Made by a program: the position numbers and the translations under genes
The notes under the pieces: generated by a model
The model's database searches: none
Told to the model about the DNA's origin: nothing
Seen by the model: only the letters and a program-made list of their open reading frames with translations
NCBI RefSeq assembly: GCF_028747785.1
Contig: NZ_CP118158.1
Coordinates: 248,001-312,000, forward strand
Source of the DNA: Halosimplex aquaticum
GTDB lineage: Archaea > Halobacteriota > Halobacteria > Halobacteriales > Haloarculaceae
Length of the DNA: 64,000 nucleotides
Reading direction: 5' to 3'
Shown here: in pieces, positions 35,952 to 44,207 of the stretch
Layout: each line of letters starts with the position of its first letter
How positions within the stretch are numbered: the first letter of the stretch is position 1

Positions 35952-37202
35952 TCACGTCAAATCGTTCGTCCCAGAGTACTGGAGCGGTAGCGACTCTACA
36001 CCGTAGACGAACGAACTCCGCGTCGGCGAGAGGTCCGTCTCCGCGACGGCCAGCCCGTCGAACCGCGAGAGTAGCGCCGACAGCGCGACGCGCGCTTCGA
36101 GGCGAGCCAGCGGCGCACCGAGACAGTAGTGCGTCCCGTGACCGAATCCGAGGTGTTCGGTCGGTTCGCGATCAACGATGAACTGGTCAGATTCGTCGAA
36201 CTTCTGTTCGTCCCGGTTGGCAGAGCCGAGCCACGCCACGAGGCGGTCACCCTCATCGATACTCTCCTCTCCAAGGGTGACATCCGTTCGTGCGATGCGC
36301 GTCATCGCTTGCACGGGCGCGCGGTATCGCAGGACTTCCTCAATCGCCGTCCCGATGGCGTCCTCGTCGCCCGCGAGCTCGTCGAACAGATCGTTGTTTT
36401 CGAAACAGCGGACGGCGTTCGTGATGAGGTTCGTCGTCGTGATGTTGCCGGCGATCAGCAAGAGCATACACATCCCCAGCGCCTCCTGTTGCGGGAGGGG
36501 AGTCCCGTCCGAAAGTTCCGCCGTGGCGATCCGCGAGATGAGGTCGTCCTGCGGGTCTTCCCGGCGGTCCTGAATGAGCGAGAGGAAGTACATCCCCATC
36601 TCCTGCAGGCTCTCCTGCTGTTGCTCGGCGATCGCATCGCCCGACTCGCCACTCGTCGCCGCGACGAGCGAGTCCGACCACTCTCTAAACTGTGCGCGGT
36701 CGTCCGCTGGCACACCGAGGATGTCAGCGATGACGATCACCGGGAACGGGTACGCGAGTTCGTCGACCAGGTCAAACTCACCGTCGTTCGCCGCGATAGC
36801 CTCGTCCAGAAGTGTGTCCACAAGTTCGCGAAGGCGCGGTTCACGCTCGGCCACGGCTCGGGCGCGAAACGCCTCGTCGACGACATCGCGGAGTTCGTCG
36901 TGACGCGGTGGATCCTGAAACAGCATCGTATCGAGGATCATGTCCTGGCCTGCCTCGTCGGCCGGTTCGAAATCCGCGGCGATGCGCGGATTGACCGAGA
37001 ACGTCTCGTTGTCGCTGATGACGCGCTTGACGTCCTCATAGCGGAAGACATCCCAGGCATTGCGCGAGGGATCGTATCGAACGGGGGCGTCGGTCCGCAT
37101 CTCTCGATACCAGTCGAACGGTTCGAGCCACGCGTCGGGATCCGTGAGCGCGTCCGGAAACGCTTGAATCCCCTGCGGGTTTGCGGAGCTCACGTGTGAC
37201 AC
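35952..37202 (-). CDS. Cytochrome P450
   Basis: 416 residues. The haem-binding loop FGHGTHYCLGAPLARLE places the thiolate Cys near residue 360. The I-helix reads LLIAGNITTTNLI (oxygen-activation Thr), the K-helix EVLR pair follows, and LFQDPPRHDELRDVVDEAF is the C-helix region. Length and motifs fit soluble bacterial-type class I P450s such as the CYP107/CYP109-like groups also known in haloarchaea. No ferredoxin or reductase gene is adjacent. Substrate unknown. Confidence 0.92.
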   Translation of the reverse strand: MSHVSSANPQGIQAFPDALTDPDAWLEPFDWYREMRTDAPVRYDPSRNAWDVFRYEDVKRVISDNETFSVNPRIAADFEPADEAGQDMILDTMLFQDPPRHDELRDVVDEAFRARAVAEREPRLRELVDTLLDEAIAANDGEFDLVDELAYPFPVIVIADILGVPADDRAQFREWSDSLVAATSGESGDAIAEQQQESLQEMGMYFLSLIQDRREDPQDDLISRIATAELSDGTPLPQQEALGMCMLLLIAGNITTTNLITNAVRCFENNDLFDELAGDEDAIGTAIEEVLRYRAPVQAMTRIARTDVTLGEESIDEGDRLVAWLGSANRDEQKFDESDQFIVDREPTEHLGFGHGTHYCLGAPLARLEARVALSALLSRFDGLAVAETDLSPTRSSFVYGVESLPLQYSGTNDLT

Positions 37203-37391
37203 TAGTTGTCAATCGGTGTCAACCTTCCGCTGTACCGAGGGTTACTCACCAGAGTGATGTGGCCAAACAGGACCAAAGGAATGGCTATCGGCAACTAGCG
37301 CCCAAACCGACTCTCAGGAAACAAACCCTCTCTACATCCTCCAGTATTGAGCACGGCAAGTTGGATCAACGCTATCTCGTTTGCCATCAAT

Positions 37392-38460
37392 GAGGGTGTC
37401 ATAGAAAGCCTCACACACGAGGACGCAGGGTGTTGGAACTGTGTCTACGAGCGCCAGCACCCTGCAAGAAGAGGGTTCTATCGACGAGTTCTTCAATGTC
37501 GTGGCTACCGAGACGCTCGCGTTGTTCGAGCATCTTGAGTTCGACTTTTTCAGCGAGTTCGACGTGTTCGCCCCCGCTCGCCGGGGGCGAACACGAGACC
37601 ACCACCCACCAGAACTCTTCCGAGCGTTCCTCCACTGCTACTACAAGGACATCTACGGCATTCGCCCGGTCACACGAGAACTCCAGAACACGGTCGTCTG
37701 GCTCAGCTGTGGCTTCGATCGACCGCCCTCAAGAGACGCGGTCGATCGCTTCCTCACCGACCTCGAACACGTCGTCGACGAAGTCTTCGACCACCTCGTC
37801 GAGCAGGCCGCCGCCCGCGGCCTGCTCGACATGACCTACCGAATCGATTCGACGGACGTGCGAGCGATGCCATCCGACCCAGATGCGTCGAAGAACTACG
37901 ACCCAACCGCTGAGGAGTACTATTACGGCTACGGCTGTACGATCGTCTCAACCGGCGCAAAGATCCCGATTGCAGCCGAGTTCACCGAGAGCAAACAAGC
38001 CGCAGAAGAGACGGCGATGCGCGTCACCCGTGACGCGCTCGCCGTCGCCCAGCCGATCTGGATGCTCGGTGACAGCGCCTACGACACGCTCGACTGGCAC
38101 GACCTCCTGCTGACCGCAGGAGTCGTGCCAATCGCCCCGTACAACCCGCGAAACACCGACGATCCGCTCAATATCAAGTACAGAGTCGAAGACCGCATCG
38201 AGAAACACAGTGACGAGATTCAGCTCAAACAGTCGATCCTAGACGAGACGTACAACCGCCGGAGTCAGGTCGAGCGAACGAACGATGCGGTCAAGGACTG
38301 CGGCCTCGGGACGCTACGCGCCCGAGGCCGCGTCCACGCCCGAGCGCAGGTGTTCCTTGCGCTCTGCGTTCGACTCGTCGTCGCCGTCACCAACTACGAA
38401 CGAGGTGACAATCCGGGAAGCACCGTCATCACGGTATGAGATGGATTCTATGACACCCTC
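37392..38460 (+). mobile_element. IS copy B, ISH11-like, 1069 bp
   Basis: Same 15-bp ends as copies A and C with a full transposase. Flanks show a shared ATCAAT immediately outside both ends, or an 8-bp CATCAATG if the ends are taken one base shorter, so the duplication is offset by a base relative to the 7-bp one of copy C. Copy B is in the opposite orientation to copy A and 35.6 kb from it, so recombination between A and B would invert the DNA between them. Confidence 0.92.
37441..38439 (+). CDS. IS5/IS4-superfamily DDE transposase (copy B)
   Basis: 332 residues, identical to the copy A protein and intact, with the Asp in RIDSTDVRA, the Asp in GDSAYDT and the Y-x2-R-x3-E-x6-K signature. 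It starts with a GTG 50 bases inside the left end. It could supply transposase in trans to the frameshifted copy C. Confidence 0.93.
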   Translation: MSTSASTLQEEGSIDEFFNVVATETLALFEHLEFDFFSEFDVFAPARRGRTRDHHPPELFRAFLHCYYKDIYGIRPVTRELQNTVVWLSCGFDRPPSRDAVDRFLTDLEHVVDEVFDHLVEQAAARGLLDMTYRIDSTDVRAMPSDPDASKNYDPTAEEYYYGYGCTIVSTGAKIPIAAEFTESKQAAEETAMRVTRDALAVAQPIWMLGDSAYDTLDWHDLLLTAGVVPIAPYNPRNTDDPLNIKYRVEDRIEKHSDEIQLKQSILDETYNRRSQVERTNDAVKDCGLGTLRARGRVHARAQVFLALCVRLVVAVTNYERGDNPGSTVITV

Positions 38461-38464
38461 ATCA

Positions 38465-38629
38465 ATGCCAGCACAATGGGGCAATCGACACCTACGACGC
38501 GTCTTACTACGAGAGACAACTCATCTGTGCGTCGAGAGCGTGCTCTTGCCGCTGGGCTGGGATCGGACCGACATTCGTCAGTGGTTCGCCGACTCCACCG
38601 ACGCGACGCTCGCAGCGTACTCCGGGTGA
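38465..38629 (+). pseudogene. Unrecognised C-terminal gene fragment on the right flank of IS copy B
   Basis: A protein-like frame reads MPAQWGNRHLRRVLLRETTH and then VESVLLPLGWDRTDIRQWFA to a TGA at 38629. It is amphipathic and acidic like a real protein end. The IS lies directly upstream, so this may be the C-terminus of a gene it interrupted; the left flank continues open in the same phase for only about ten codons before a stop. I do not recognise the family. Confidence 0.35.
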
Positions 38630-38677
38630 CGAACGTACTGGTCCGAACACCGGGTGTCTCTTGACCGGTTCCAACCA

Positions 38678-38938
38678 CTATCCGGACTCGGCGTGACGCT
38701 CGCCTTGCAAGTACTGCTCCCCTGTGTTCGAGATCTGGTAGTAGCCTCGTTTCACACGTTCTACATATTCCTCGTCAGTTAGGATCGAGAGTCGTCGATT
38801 CACTTCGTCCCGAGATTTGTCGATGTTGATGGCGATGACCGAGGGAGAGAGAATCAAGCCAGACGACGAGAGACACTCGAGGATTCGATCGTCTATCGGC
38901 AACTGCATCCACTCCGGCGGATTGCGACGTTCGACCAC
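38678..38938 (-). CDS. PhiH1-repressor-like winged-helix regulator
   Basis: 86 residues. Winged-helix pattern: IDDRILECLSSSGLILSPSV, then NIDKSRDEVNRRLSILTDEE and the wing KRGYYQISNTGEQYLQGE. It is related to the regulator at 308-583 (same ILE...LxLSPxxIxxN and GYYxx(N/S)xxGxxYL pattern). It starts 61 bases from a 16-bp perfect inverted repeat and is divergent from a zinc protein and a membrane nuclease, which it may regulate. Confidence 0.78.
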   Translation of the reverse strand: MVERRNPPEWMQLPIDDRILECLSSSGLILSPSVIAINIDKSRDEVNRRLSILTDEEYVERVKRGYYQISNTGEQYLQGERHAESG

Positions 38939-38999
38939 GTTGCCACTACATCGGCAGGCGGGGTCTTATCAAGTTCCAATAATAAATTCATGCGATTAC

Positions 39000-39050
39000 C
39001 CACATGATTTAATGAGAAATCTTATACTGACGTATCATTAAATCATGTGG
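39000..39050. repeat. 16-bp perfect inverted repeat with 19-bp spacer
   Basis: CCACATGATTTAATGA at 39000-39015 is repeated in inverted form at 39035-39050. The AT-rich arms stand out against the GC-rich surroundings. It sits in the divergent promoter region between a PhiH1-like regulator and the plus-strand genes that follow. It could be an operator with two half-sites, a stable RNA hairpin or the remains of a miniature element. Confidence 0.75.
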
Positions 39051-39152
39051 TGCCGGTAGTTCGCCAGTCGGAGAGGCGACCATTGGAGAGTCCACGGCAA
39101 ACGATCGAGTCCGCAATCAGCCGGCCACAGGAGCCCATCGACGGCACGTTCC

Positions 39153-39347
39153 ATGGTAGACGAACCGACCAGCGATCGAGGGGTAGAGCGTTCGACGGAG
39201 ACCCACAGGTATCCGACTCAGTGTCCGACCTGTGGCTGTGAGCTGGTTGGTACCGAGATCTACGGCCCGAACGAGTGTCGTGTGCTCCCGTGTGGCCATC
39301 TAATCGGGAGACCGACGCTGGGGGATGGAGCAACAGACGACCGGTGA
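39153..39347 (+). CDS. Small zinc-ribbon protein
   Basis: 64 residues, MVDEPTSDRGVERSTETHRY onward. The core CPTCGCELVGTEIYGPNECR followed by VLPCGHLIG has two C-x2-C/C-x-H type knuckles, a plausible zinc site. It lies 127 bases before the Mrr-like nuclease on the same strand. Function unknown. Confidence 0.55.
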   Translation: MVDEPTSDRGVERSTETHRYPTQCPTCGCELVGTEIYGPNECRVLPCGHLIGRPTLGDGATDDR

Positions 39348-39473
39348 ATCCACTCGAGACCGTTCCAAGGAAAGTTCAAATCGAAGGCCGCGATCGGTTT
39401 GACTGACAATGCTGTATAGCGAGCAGCAAGGTAACGCATTTGGTGTTGCGCAGTAGTGTCCAGATACATCTGT

Positions 39474-40838
39474 ATGGCTGTTCTGGATGACCTCTCGGGG
39501 TTCGAATTCGAGGATCTGATGGAAGACGTGTTTCGGAATCTCGGGTACGAAAACGTCCGGCAGGCCGAAAAAACGGGTGACGAAGGGCGTGACATCCTGA
39601 TGGAAGAAGTCGTCGACGGAACTCGACGGGCTATCGTCGTCGAATGTAAGCATACGGCCTCTGTCGGACGACCAGTCGTCCAGAAACTCCACTCGGCCAT
39701 CGCGACGTTCGAATTCGACGGTCCCAAGCGTGGACTGGTCGTCACGACTGGTCGGTTCACGAATCCTGCGGAGGAATACGCCGACCGACTCCAGCAGAAC
39801 GATGACCCCTATCCCATCGAACTGATCGACGGCACGGATCTCCGGACGATCGCCGATGAGATCGGCCTCGACCTCTACAACGGTCGCATCGAGATCCTCT
39901 GTGAAGAGACGCTACGCCCGTACGATCCAGCAGCGAGCGTCGAGACGCCCGTCCGGGAAGCGTTTCGCGATGTCGAGAACATCGAGACTTCCGACGTGCC
40001 AACTCCCCACGCACAGGTGACGTTTCGCCCGACAGTGACGGTGACCGCCGACACGAATGCGGTCTTCGAGACCTCTGTGGGCGTCATCCACCGGGTCGAC
40101 GAACAGAATCAGCTCGTCATCCACGCGGAACGCGGGCGCCCGCGGACAGCCGACGGCGACATCGCGAGACTGGTGACCGAGAACCATCATGCGACGGTCG
40201 AACTCGACGCAGATCGGTTCAAGAAGGTCTTCGACGACGTCGACGAGCGCCGGTTTGGTCAGACCCAGACCGAATACAAGGACTGGGCCGTCGACCGCCT
40301 GCAGGACCACCACACGACGACGGTTACCTACACCGGCGACAACAACGTCACCTACAACAAGACGTGCGAACCGAACCGTTCGGACATCTCCGTGCAGTCG
40401 ATCGTGCCCGTGTATCTCCCCGAGATTCGCCAGACGATCGATCTACAGGGGTACACCTACCCCTACGAATACTACGCGGCAGGCCCCTCTCGGGTGACCG
40501 CCGAGGACGGGATCCATCGATGCGTCCACTGCAATACCAACGGCGGCAACGAGACGTACACCTACTGTCACAACTGTGGGGCCATCGCCTGCCACAGCCA
40601 TATCAAAACCGAGCGGCTAGAGGGTGAACCCGTGTGTACGGGCTGTGCAGTCACCGAACGGTTCGCACTGAAAACGAAGTACTTCTACGACGAGGACAAC
40701 CGCGACGCATTCCGCGAAGAGTACGAGGCGATGCCATTTCACGAGAAGGCCATGGAGAACAAGCCGCTGGTCGGGGCCAGTGTGGTCGCGACAGTACTGG
40801 TCATCATCGGCCTGCTGGTCGCTGGCGGCGTCATCTAA
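39474..40838 (+). CDS. Membrane-anchored Mrr-like PD-(D/E)XK endonuclease
   Basis: 454 residues. The N-terminal Mrr-catalytic domain begins LSGFEFEDLMEDVFRNLGYE, with Asp40 (GRDI) and Glu57-Cys-Lys59 (VECKH) as the PD-(D/E)XK residues and VVTTGRFTNPAEEYADR downstream. A long middle domain (about 140-340) is unrecognised. A zinc ribbon of four or more Cys pairs (CVHCNTNGG, CHNCGAIACHSH, CTGC) spans about 346-388, and a C-terminal TM helix (SVVATVLVIIGLLVAGGVI) anchors it to the membrane. Mrr-family enzymes restrict modified or foreign DNA; membrane attachment could place it where DNA enters. Confidence 0.82.
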   Translation: MAVLDDLSGFEFEDLMEDVFRNLGYENVRQAEKTGDEGRDILMEEVVDGTRRAIVVECKHTASVGRPVVQKLHSAIATFEFDGPKRGLVVTTGRFTNPAEEYADRLQQNDDPYPIELIDGTDLRTIADEIGLDLYNGRIEILCEETLRPYDPAASVETPVREAFRDVENIETSDVPTPHAQVTFRPTVTVTADTNAVFETSVGVIHRVDEQNQLVIHAERGRPRTADGDIARLVTENHHATVELDADRFKKVFDDVDERRFGQTQTEYKDWAVDRLQDHHTTTVTYTGDNNVTYNKTCEPNRSDISVQSIVPVYLPEIRQTIDLQGYTYPYEYYAAGPSRVTAEDGIHRCVHCNTNGGNETYTYCHNCGAIACHSHIKTERLEGEPVCTGCAVTERFALKTKYFYDEDNRDAFREEYEAMPFHEKAMENKPLVGASVVATVLVIIGLLVAGGVI

Positions 40839-40845
40839 AAAGTAG

Positions 40846-41076
40846 GATTGGCGATCTCCAGCGGGAAGATACCCCTTCGTCGACCTCTCCGATATCGAAT
40901 CGCTACCGCTCGCCGTCGCAAACGATGCTGTAGGCAGGCGGTTTGTCTGCGACGAGTACGCGTTCGAGCAGTTCAAGGCCGAGGTCGGAGCGGCGTTTGC
41001 CGAAGAGCGTGGGACGCTTCGTCGACGGCAGCGCGACATAATCGATCGGATCGTGGAGGACGGACTGCGTGACTGA
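40846..41076 (+). pseudogene. Open fragment without a start codon, C-terminal part of a small gene
   Basis: An open frame from after a TAG at 40843 reads RYPFVDLSDIESLPLAVAND, then RRFVCDEYAFEQFKAEVGAA and RRQRDIIDRIVEDGLRD before TGA. It has protein-like, acidic composition but no ATG, GTG or TTG in its first half. It overlaps the next small frame by eight bases in the manner of coupled genes. Unrecognised. Confidence 0.4.
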
Positions 41077-41188
41077 CGAGCGCGTCGTCGCTGTCACGCT
41101 CGAACAGATCGAGCAGTACCACGGCGAATTAAATGCAAAACAGGAGACGTTGGCCGTGAACGAGTTCCTCCAGAGCACTACCGAGTAG
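41069..41188 (+). CDS. Predicted 39-residue protein
   Basis: A GTG-start frame inside the overlap GTGACTGA encodes VTDERVVAVTLEQIEQYHGE and then LNAKQETLAVNEFLQSTTE. Acidic, helix-rich, typical of haloarchaeal small proteins. Coupling to the preceding fragment suggests the pair was once a two-gene unit. Function unknown. Confidence 0.4.
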   Translation: MTDERVVAVTLEQIEQYHGELNAKQETLAVNEFLQSTTE

Positions 41189-41300
41189 TGCGCCGTTGAG
41201 CCGATGTTCGGGAACGCCATCCAGGCGTGTTCTGACCTCGCTCACCATATTGCGACCCAAGTTTCGTTGTGTCCCATTCGATAACGCGATCCTCACGAAT

Positions 41301-41714
41301 TCACGGCTCGTCTTGATCGGTACAAAGCGTCTCCATCTCCGTGACGAACTGCTCGGTTCGCTCCAGGAGCTCCTCGATGTCTTCGGCGATCGCTTCGTAT
41401 CCGTAATCGGCCTGCTTTCGAAGTTCGGACAGACGATTCAGAAATCGACCCTGCTCACGGGAGACCTCCCCATCGACGACGATTTCCGAGCCGAACAGGG
41501 AGATGACTCCACCGTGGGAGGTGGGATTGTGGCCGCGGTCGTAGAGAACTGCCTGGGCAGCGTGAAAGGCCGCGTAGTAAAGGCGGTTGACGACCGCAGC
41601 GTCCGAGAGGCCAGCTGCCTGACCGGTCTTTGCGTCCGTGAGTGCCTGGGCCGCCTGCTGCAGTTCTCGCTGGACCGATGGGCTGGATTCCGGTGGCCCG
41701 TCGTCCTCAGGCAT
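41301..41714 (-). CDS. HEPN-domain protein (toxin or partner of MNT)
   Basis: 137 residues from MPEDDGPPESSPSVQRELQQ. The HEPN helix pattern includes VVNRLYYAAFHAAQAVLYDR with Arg-x6-His, and RFLNRLSELRKQADYGYEAI in the later helices. HEPN proteins are usually RNases or RNA-binding toxins controlled by an MNT nucleotidyltransferase, which is encoded directly upstream with an eight-base overlap. A HEPN/MNT toxin-antitoxin system is the likely reading. Confidence 0.83.
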   Translation of the reverse strand: MPEDDGPPESSPSVQRELQQAAQALTDAKTGQAAGLSDAAVVNRLYYAAFHAAQAVLYDRGHNPTSHGGVISLFGSEIVVDGEVSREQGRFLNRLSELRKQADYGYEAIAEDIEELLERTEQFVTEMETLCTDQDEP

Positions 41715-42072
41715 ACGAGCGCCCCTCGGAGACAACGTTCTCGATAAATGGATTCCCCTCTCGCTGATAGCGCTCGAAGGTCTCCGCCGAGAGGATGTGC
41801 AGTTCGACGACAGGGCCGTACTCCAGCATCACGTCGTAGGCCAGTTCGCGAAGTCCGTCAGCAGTTGATTCCCGATCGGAGTCATCGAGGACAACCAGCA
41901 CATCAACGTCGCTGGCGAGGCCGTGAGCGTCTCCCCGTCCTGTCGAGCCGAACAGATACAACTCCTCGATCCGCTCACCGAACCGAGAACGCGCACGCTC
42001 GACGAATGCCTCGGCAGCATCGGCGTGCGCAGTATCGCCAGAGAGCGGGGTCGACGCGTCCGGCTCGGACAT
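41707..42072 (-). CDS. MNT-type minimal nucleotidyltransferase (antitoxin)
   Basis: 121 residues from MSEPDASTPLSGD. The nucleotidyltransferase motif GS-x(n)-D-x-D is visible as LFGSTGRGDAHGLASDVDVL, with a later acidic strand VVELHIL. In HEPN/MNT pairs this enzyme AMPylates the HEPN toxin and neutralises it. Overlap with the HEPN gene supports the pairing. Confidence 0.85.
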   Translation of the reverse strand: MSEPDASTPLSGDTAHADAAEAFVERARSRFGERIEELYLFGSTGRGDAHGLASDVDVLVVLDDSDRESTADGLRELAYDVMLEYGPVVELHILSAETFERYQREGNPFIENVVSEGRSYA

Positions 42073-42541
42073 AGCTGTGCGTACGTGCGTCGATGGCATT
42101 TAGATTTCCCCAGTGACTGGCTCCGAGTCAGTGCCCTCAATATCGATGGGAATCGAGTCGCTCGATACGTCGGTGGAGTCGGTGTATGAACTCATGGAGA
42201 TCAGTTACTCCCGAGGGCGGATCGTGGGTCCTCATGCCCCTCAGGCGCGACAACCCATCGTGTGAGGAGCCCAGTAGTGAATCCGGTAGCTTGTGATACA
42301 AGGTGTCATAGAACGGTTCCTATTCCCTCATTGCAACACCTCTAAATCGGTCAATACAGGGAGTTGACGTAACGCTCAGTAGAGGTAACTCATAAATCGA
42401 CCAGTCCATCGGGTCATTCGATACGTATCGAGAAGCGATCCCAGGGACAGCATCGGGAATTCGAGCGTATGTAACGGCAATTCGAGATGGAGAAGCCAGA
42501 GCCCAGAGAAGGCTTATGACAGTCGAGAAAACAGACAGCAC
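42073..42541. other. Intergenic region with an IS-end-like sequence
   Basis: About 470 bases without a convincing gene. At 42302-42313 GGTGTCATAGAA equals the inner 12 bases of the 15-bp ends of the three IS copies, without an element attached. A 12-bp palindrome CGATACGTATCG is at 42419-42430. A weak relative of the GAGGGG-loop hairpin lies near 42230-42250. Confidence 0.4.
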
Positions 42542-42850
42542 ATGGACGGAGGTGGAGATGCGGATGGGAGCGAAATGGGGGGTATGACCGGTGATGGAAG
42601 CGGAGGGACAACTGGCCGGTTCGGGATCGGAATGGAGAGTTCGGATGACGATTCTGCAAGCGGGACGCTTCAGTCGATGGGATATATCGACGACGAAACA
42701 AAGATTGGCGGTGAGGGAGAGGATTCCACAGACTCCAGCTTTTCAATTCTGCAGTGGATTCTCCTTGTACTTCTTGCCATACTCGGAGTCTATGTCGTGT
42801 ACGTCGTCCTAACGGGTATCTTGGCTCTGCTCGGTATCCAACTACTCTGA
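42542..42850 (+). CDS. Small membrane protein with Gly-rich N-terminus
   Basis: 102 residues. The first 70 are Gly/Asp/Ser-rich (MDGGGDADGSEMGGMTGDGS) and hydrophilic, then one long hydrophobic segment (ILQWILLVLLAILGVYVVYV) and a short tail ending LLGIQLL. Probably a bitopic membrane protein. I do not recognise it, and the low-complexity N-terminus makes it less certain as a gene. Confidence 0.5.
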   Translation: MDGGGDADGSEMGGMTGDGSGGTTGRFGIGMESSDDDSASGTLQSMGYIDDETKIGGEGEDSTDSSFSILQWILLVLLAILGVYVVYVVLTGILALLGIQLL

Positions 42851-43222
42851 TCGGTCACCCCGAAAACTGCCTGGAAAGCAGGCGCTCACCGGCTTCGCGC
42901 TAATTGTCGTAACTGCTACCCGGCCGCCTCATCTCCGGCGTTGTGCGTTGGGAAATACACGGAACGTTCGACACGGTTCAGCCAAGGCACCTGCAGTGAG
43001 TGATAAACATACCAACGGTCAGTTCACAAGTCTACTTATCAGCGCATTCAGATGGTTCTACGATGAAAACAATCCCTTACGAATACTTCTATGACATCCT
43101 CTGTGACAGGGAACCAGCCGAAAACGGTCGTGGCTGCGCGCGCAGGAACGAGCACGGAGCGGTGGGCGGGGAGGTGGGGTCGGGCTGGTCCGGCACCGAA
43201 GAAAAAAGAGAGAATTAGCCCG
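42851..43222. other. Intergenic region containing half of a segmental duplication
   Basis: About 370 bases. From 43126 onward the DNA is a diverged copy of the sequence downstream of the RPA-like gene (45452 onward). The first part (42851-43125) holds nothing recognisable apart from AT-rich stretches near 43000-43080. Confidence 0.45.
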
Positions 43223-43300
43223 CTACTCGTCCCACCACCGACCGTGATCCGGGAATTCGACCTGGGAACAGCCAGTAACGGCCCCCGAAACGTGGACCTC
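43126..43300. repeat. Duplicated segment, copy 1 (RPA 3' end and downstream DNA)
   Basis: Shares GGTCGTGGCTGCGCGCGCA, GAGCACGGAGCGGTGGG and the final codons of the RPA-like gene with 45452-45626, same orientation. The copies differ by scattered substitutions and short indels, so the duplication is not recent. The pair brackets the DUF6036/HTH module. Confidence 0.7.
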
Positions 43301-43302
43301 GC
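43223..43302 (-). pseudogene. C-terminal remnant of an RPA-like OB-fold gene
   Basis: The minus strand reads VHVSGAVTGCSQVEFPDHGR then WWDE and TAG, closely matching the end of the RPA-like protein at 45553 (SVAVTGWSRIEFPDRGRWWT). Everything upstream is missing, replaced by the DUF6036 gene starting its 3' end at 43338. It is one arm of the duplicated segment. Confidence 0.75.
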
Positions 43303-43337
43303 TCTGTGTCGGTCACGGAAACCTGCACCGTCCCCGC

Positions 43338-44207
43338 TCACTGACGTGTGACCATCTCACCGTCACGGTCGAGAATCTGCTTTGCGACCAGACGGTCGAT
43401 CGCGTCGTCGACAGCGTCGTTCTGGGCATCCGAAAGTGCTCGTACAGTCGAGCGGACGCGCTCACGGATCAGTTCGACGTCGGTGATTCCCTCGTCGACA
43501 GCACCCAGAACGGTGTACTCGATCTCGAACTCCGTCGCGAAGTCCGCGATGCGGGACGTGAACGCGTCTGGAAGCCCAGACAGTGAACTCACGGCCATTT
43601 CGATGGCGAATAGTGGATGCGACCGATCACGGATCTGTCGTGCTTCAGTCGGACCGGTGTTGAACGGGCGCTGTTCGTCGATCTCGGTCAGAATCGCCTC
43701 GTAGTCTAAGCCACGCTGTGCATAGGTCCGCATGTCGTCGATATCGCGTCGACGGCCACTCGCGAGGTCACCGCCAGAGACCGCCTTGAGCAAGAACATA
43801 TCCTCGTCGGCGGGAACGACTGCTGTCGTGTGATCTCCGGTCCAGAACTCCGTCGCCCGGTCGTACATCCGGTCGGTGATCCAGACCTTCCCGACGACTT
43901 GCCGTTCGAAGAGATCGATCTGGATGCCACGCTCGTCGTGCTGGAGTTCGACTGTTGTGCCGACATCCTCAAACGACGCCGTCGGTTCGTCGACGACCAA
44001 GAACCCCTGTGACCGGAGGACGCGATACACGTGTTCGAACTCAGACGCGACATGCAGCGCCAAGTCAATGTCTTCAGTCTGGTCTTTCAGCCCCTGGACC
44101 GTCATCGCCGACCCACCGAGCAGTGACACTGTCACCGACTCGGACAGCCACCCGTCGAACGCTGCGAGGAATTCCGCAACTGCTTCACGTCCGGAAAAGA
44201 CAGTCAT
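43338..44207 (-). CDS. DUF6036-like nucleotidyltransferase
   Basis: 289 residues. The nucleotidyltransferase core shows SVSLLGGSAMTVQGLKDQTE followed by DIDLAL with the D-x-D pair near residues 46-48, then VELQHDERGIQIDLF with the third acidic residue. Such stand-alone nucleotidyltransferases paired with a winged-helix gene resemble AbiEii/AbiEi-type toxin-antitoxin systems. It overlaps the upstream HTH gene by four bases. Toxicity is inferred. Confidence 0.75.
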   Translation of the reverse strand: MTVFSGREAVAEFLAAFDGWLSESVTVSLLGGSAMTVQGLKDQTEDIDLALHVASEFEHVYRVLRSQGFLVVDEPTASFEDVGTTVELQHDERGIQIDLFERQVVGKVWITDRMYDRATEFWTGDHTTAVVPADEDMFLLKAVSGGDLASGRRRDIDDMRTYAQRGLDYEAILTEIDEQRPFNTGPTEARQIRDRSHPLFAIEMAVSSLSGLPDAFTSRIADFATEFEIEYTVLGAVDEGITDVELIRERVRSTVRALSDAQNDAVDDAIDRLVAKQILDRDGEMVTRQ

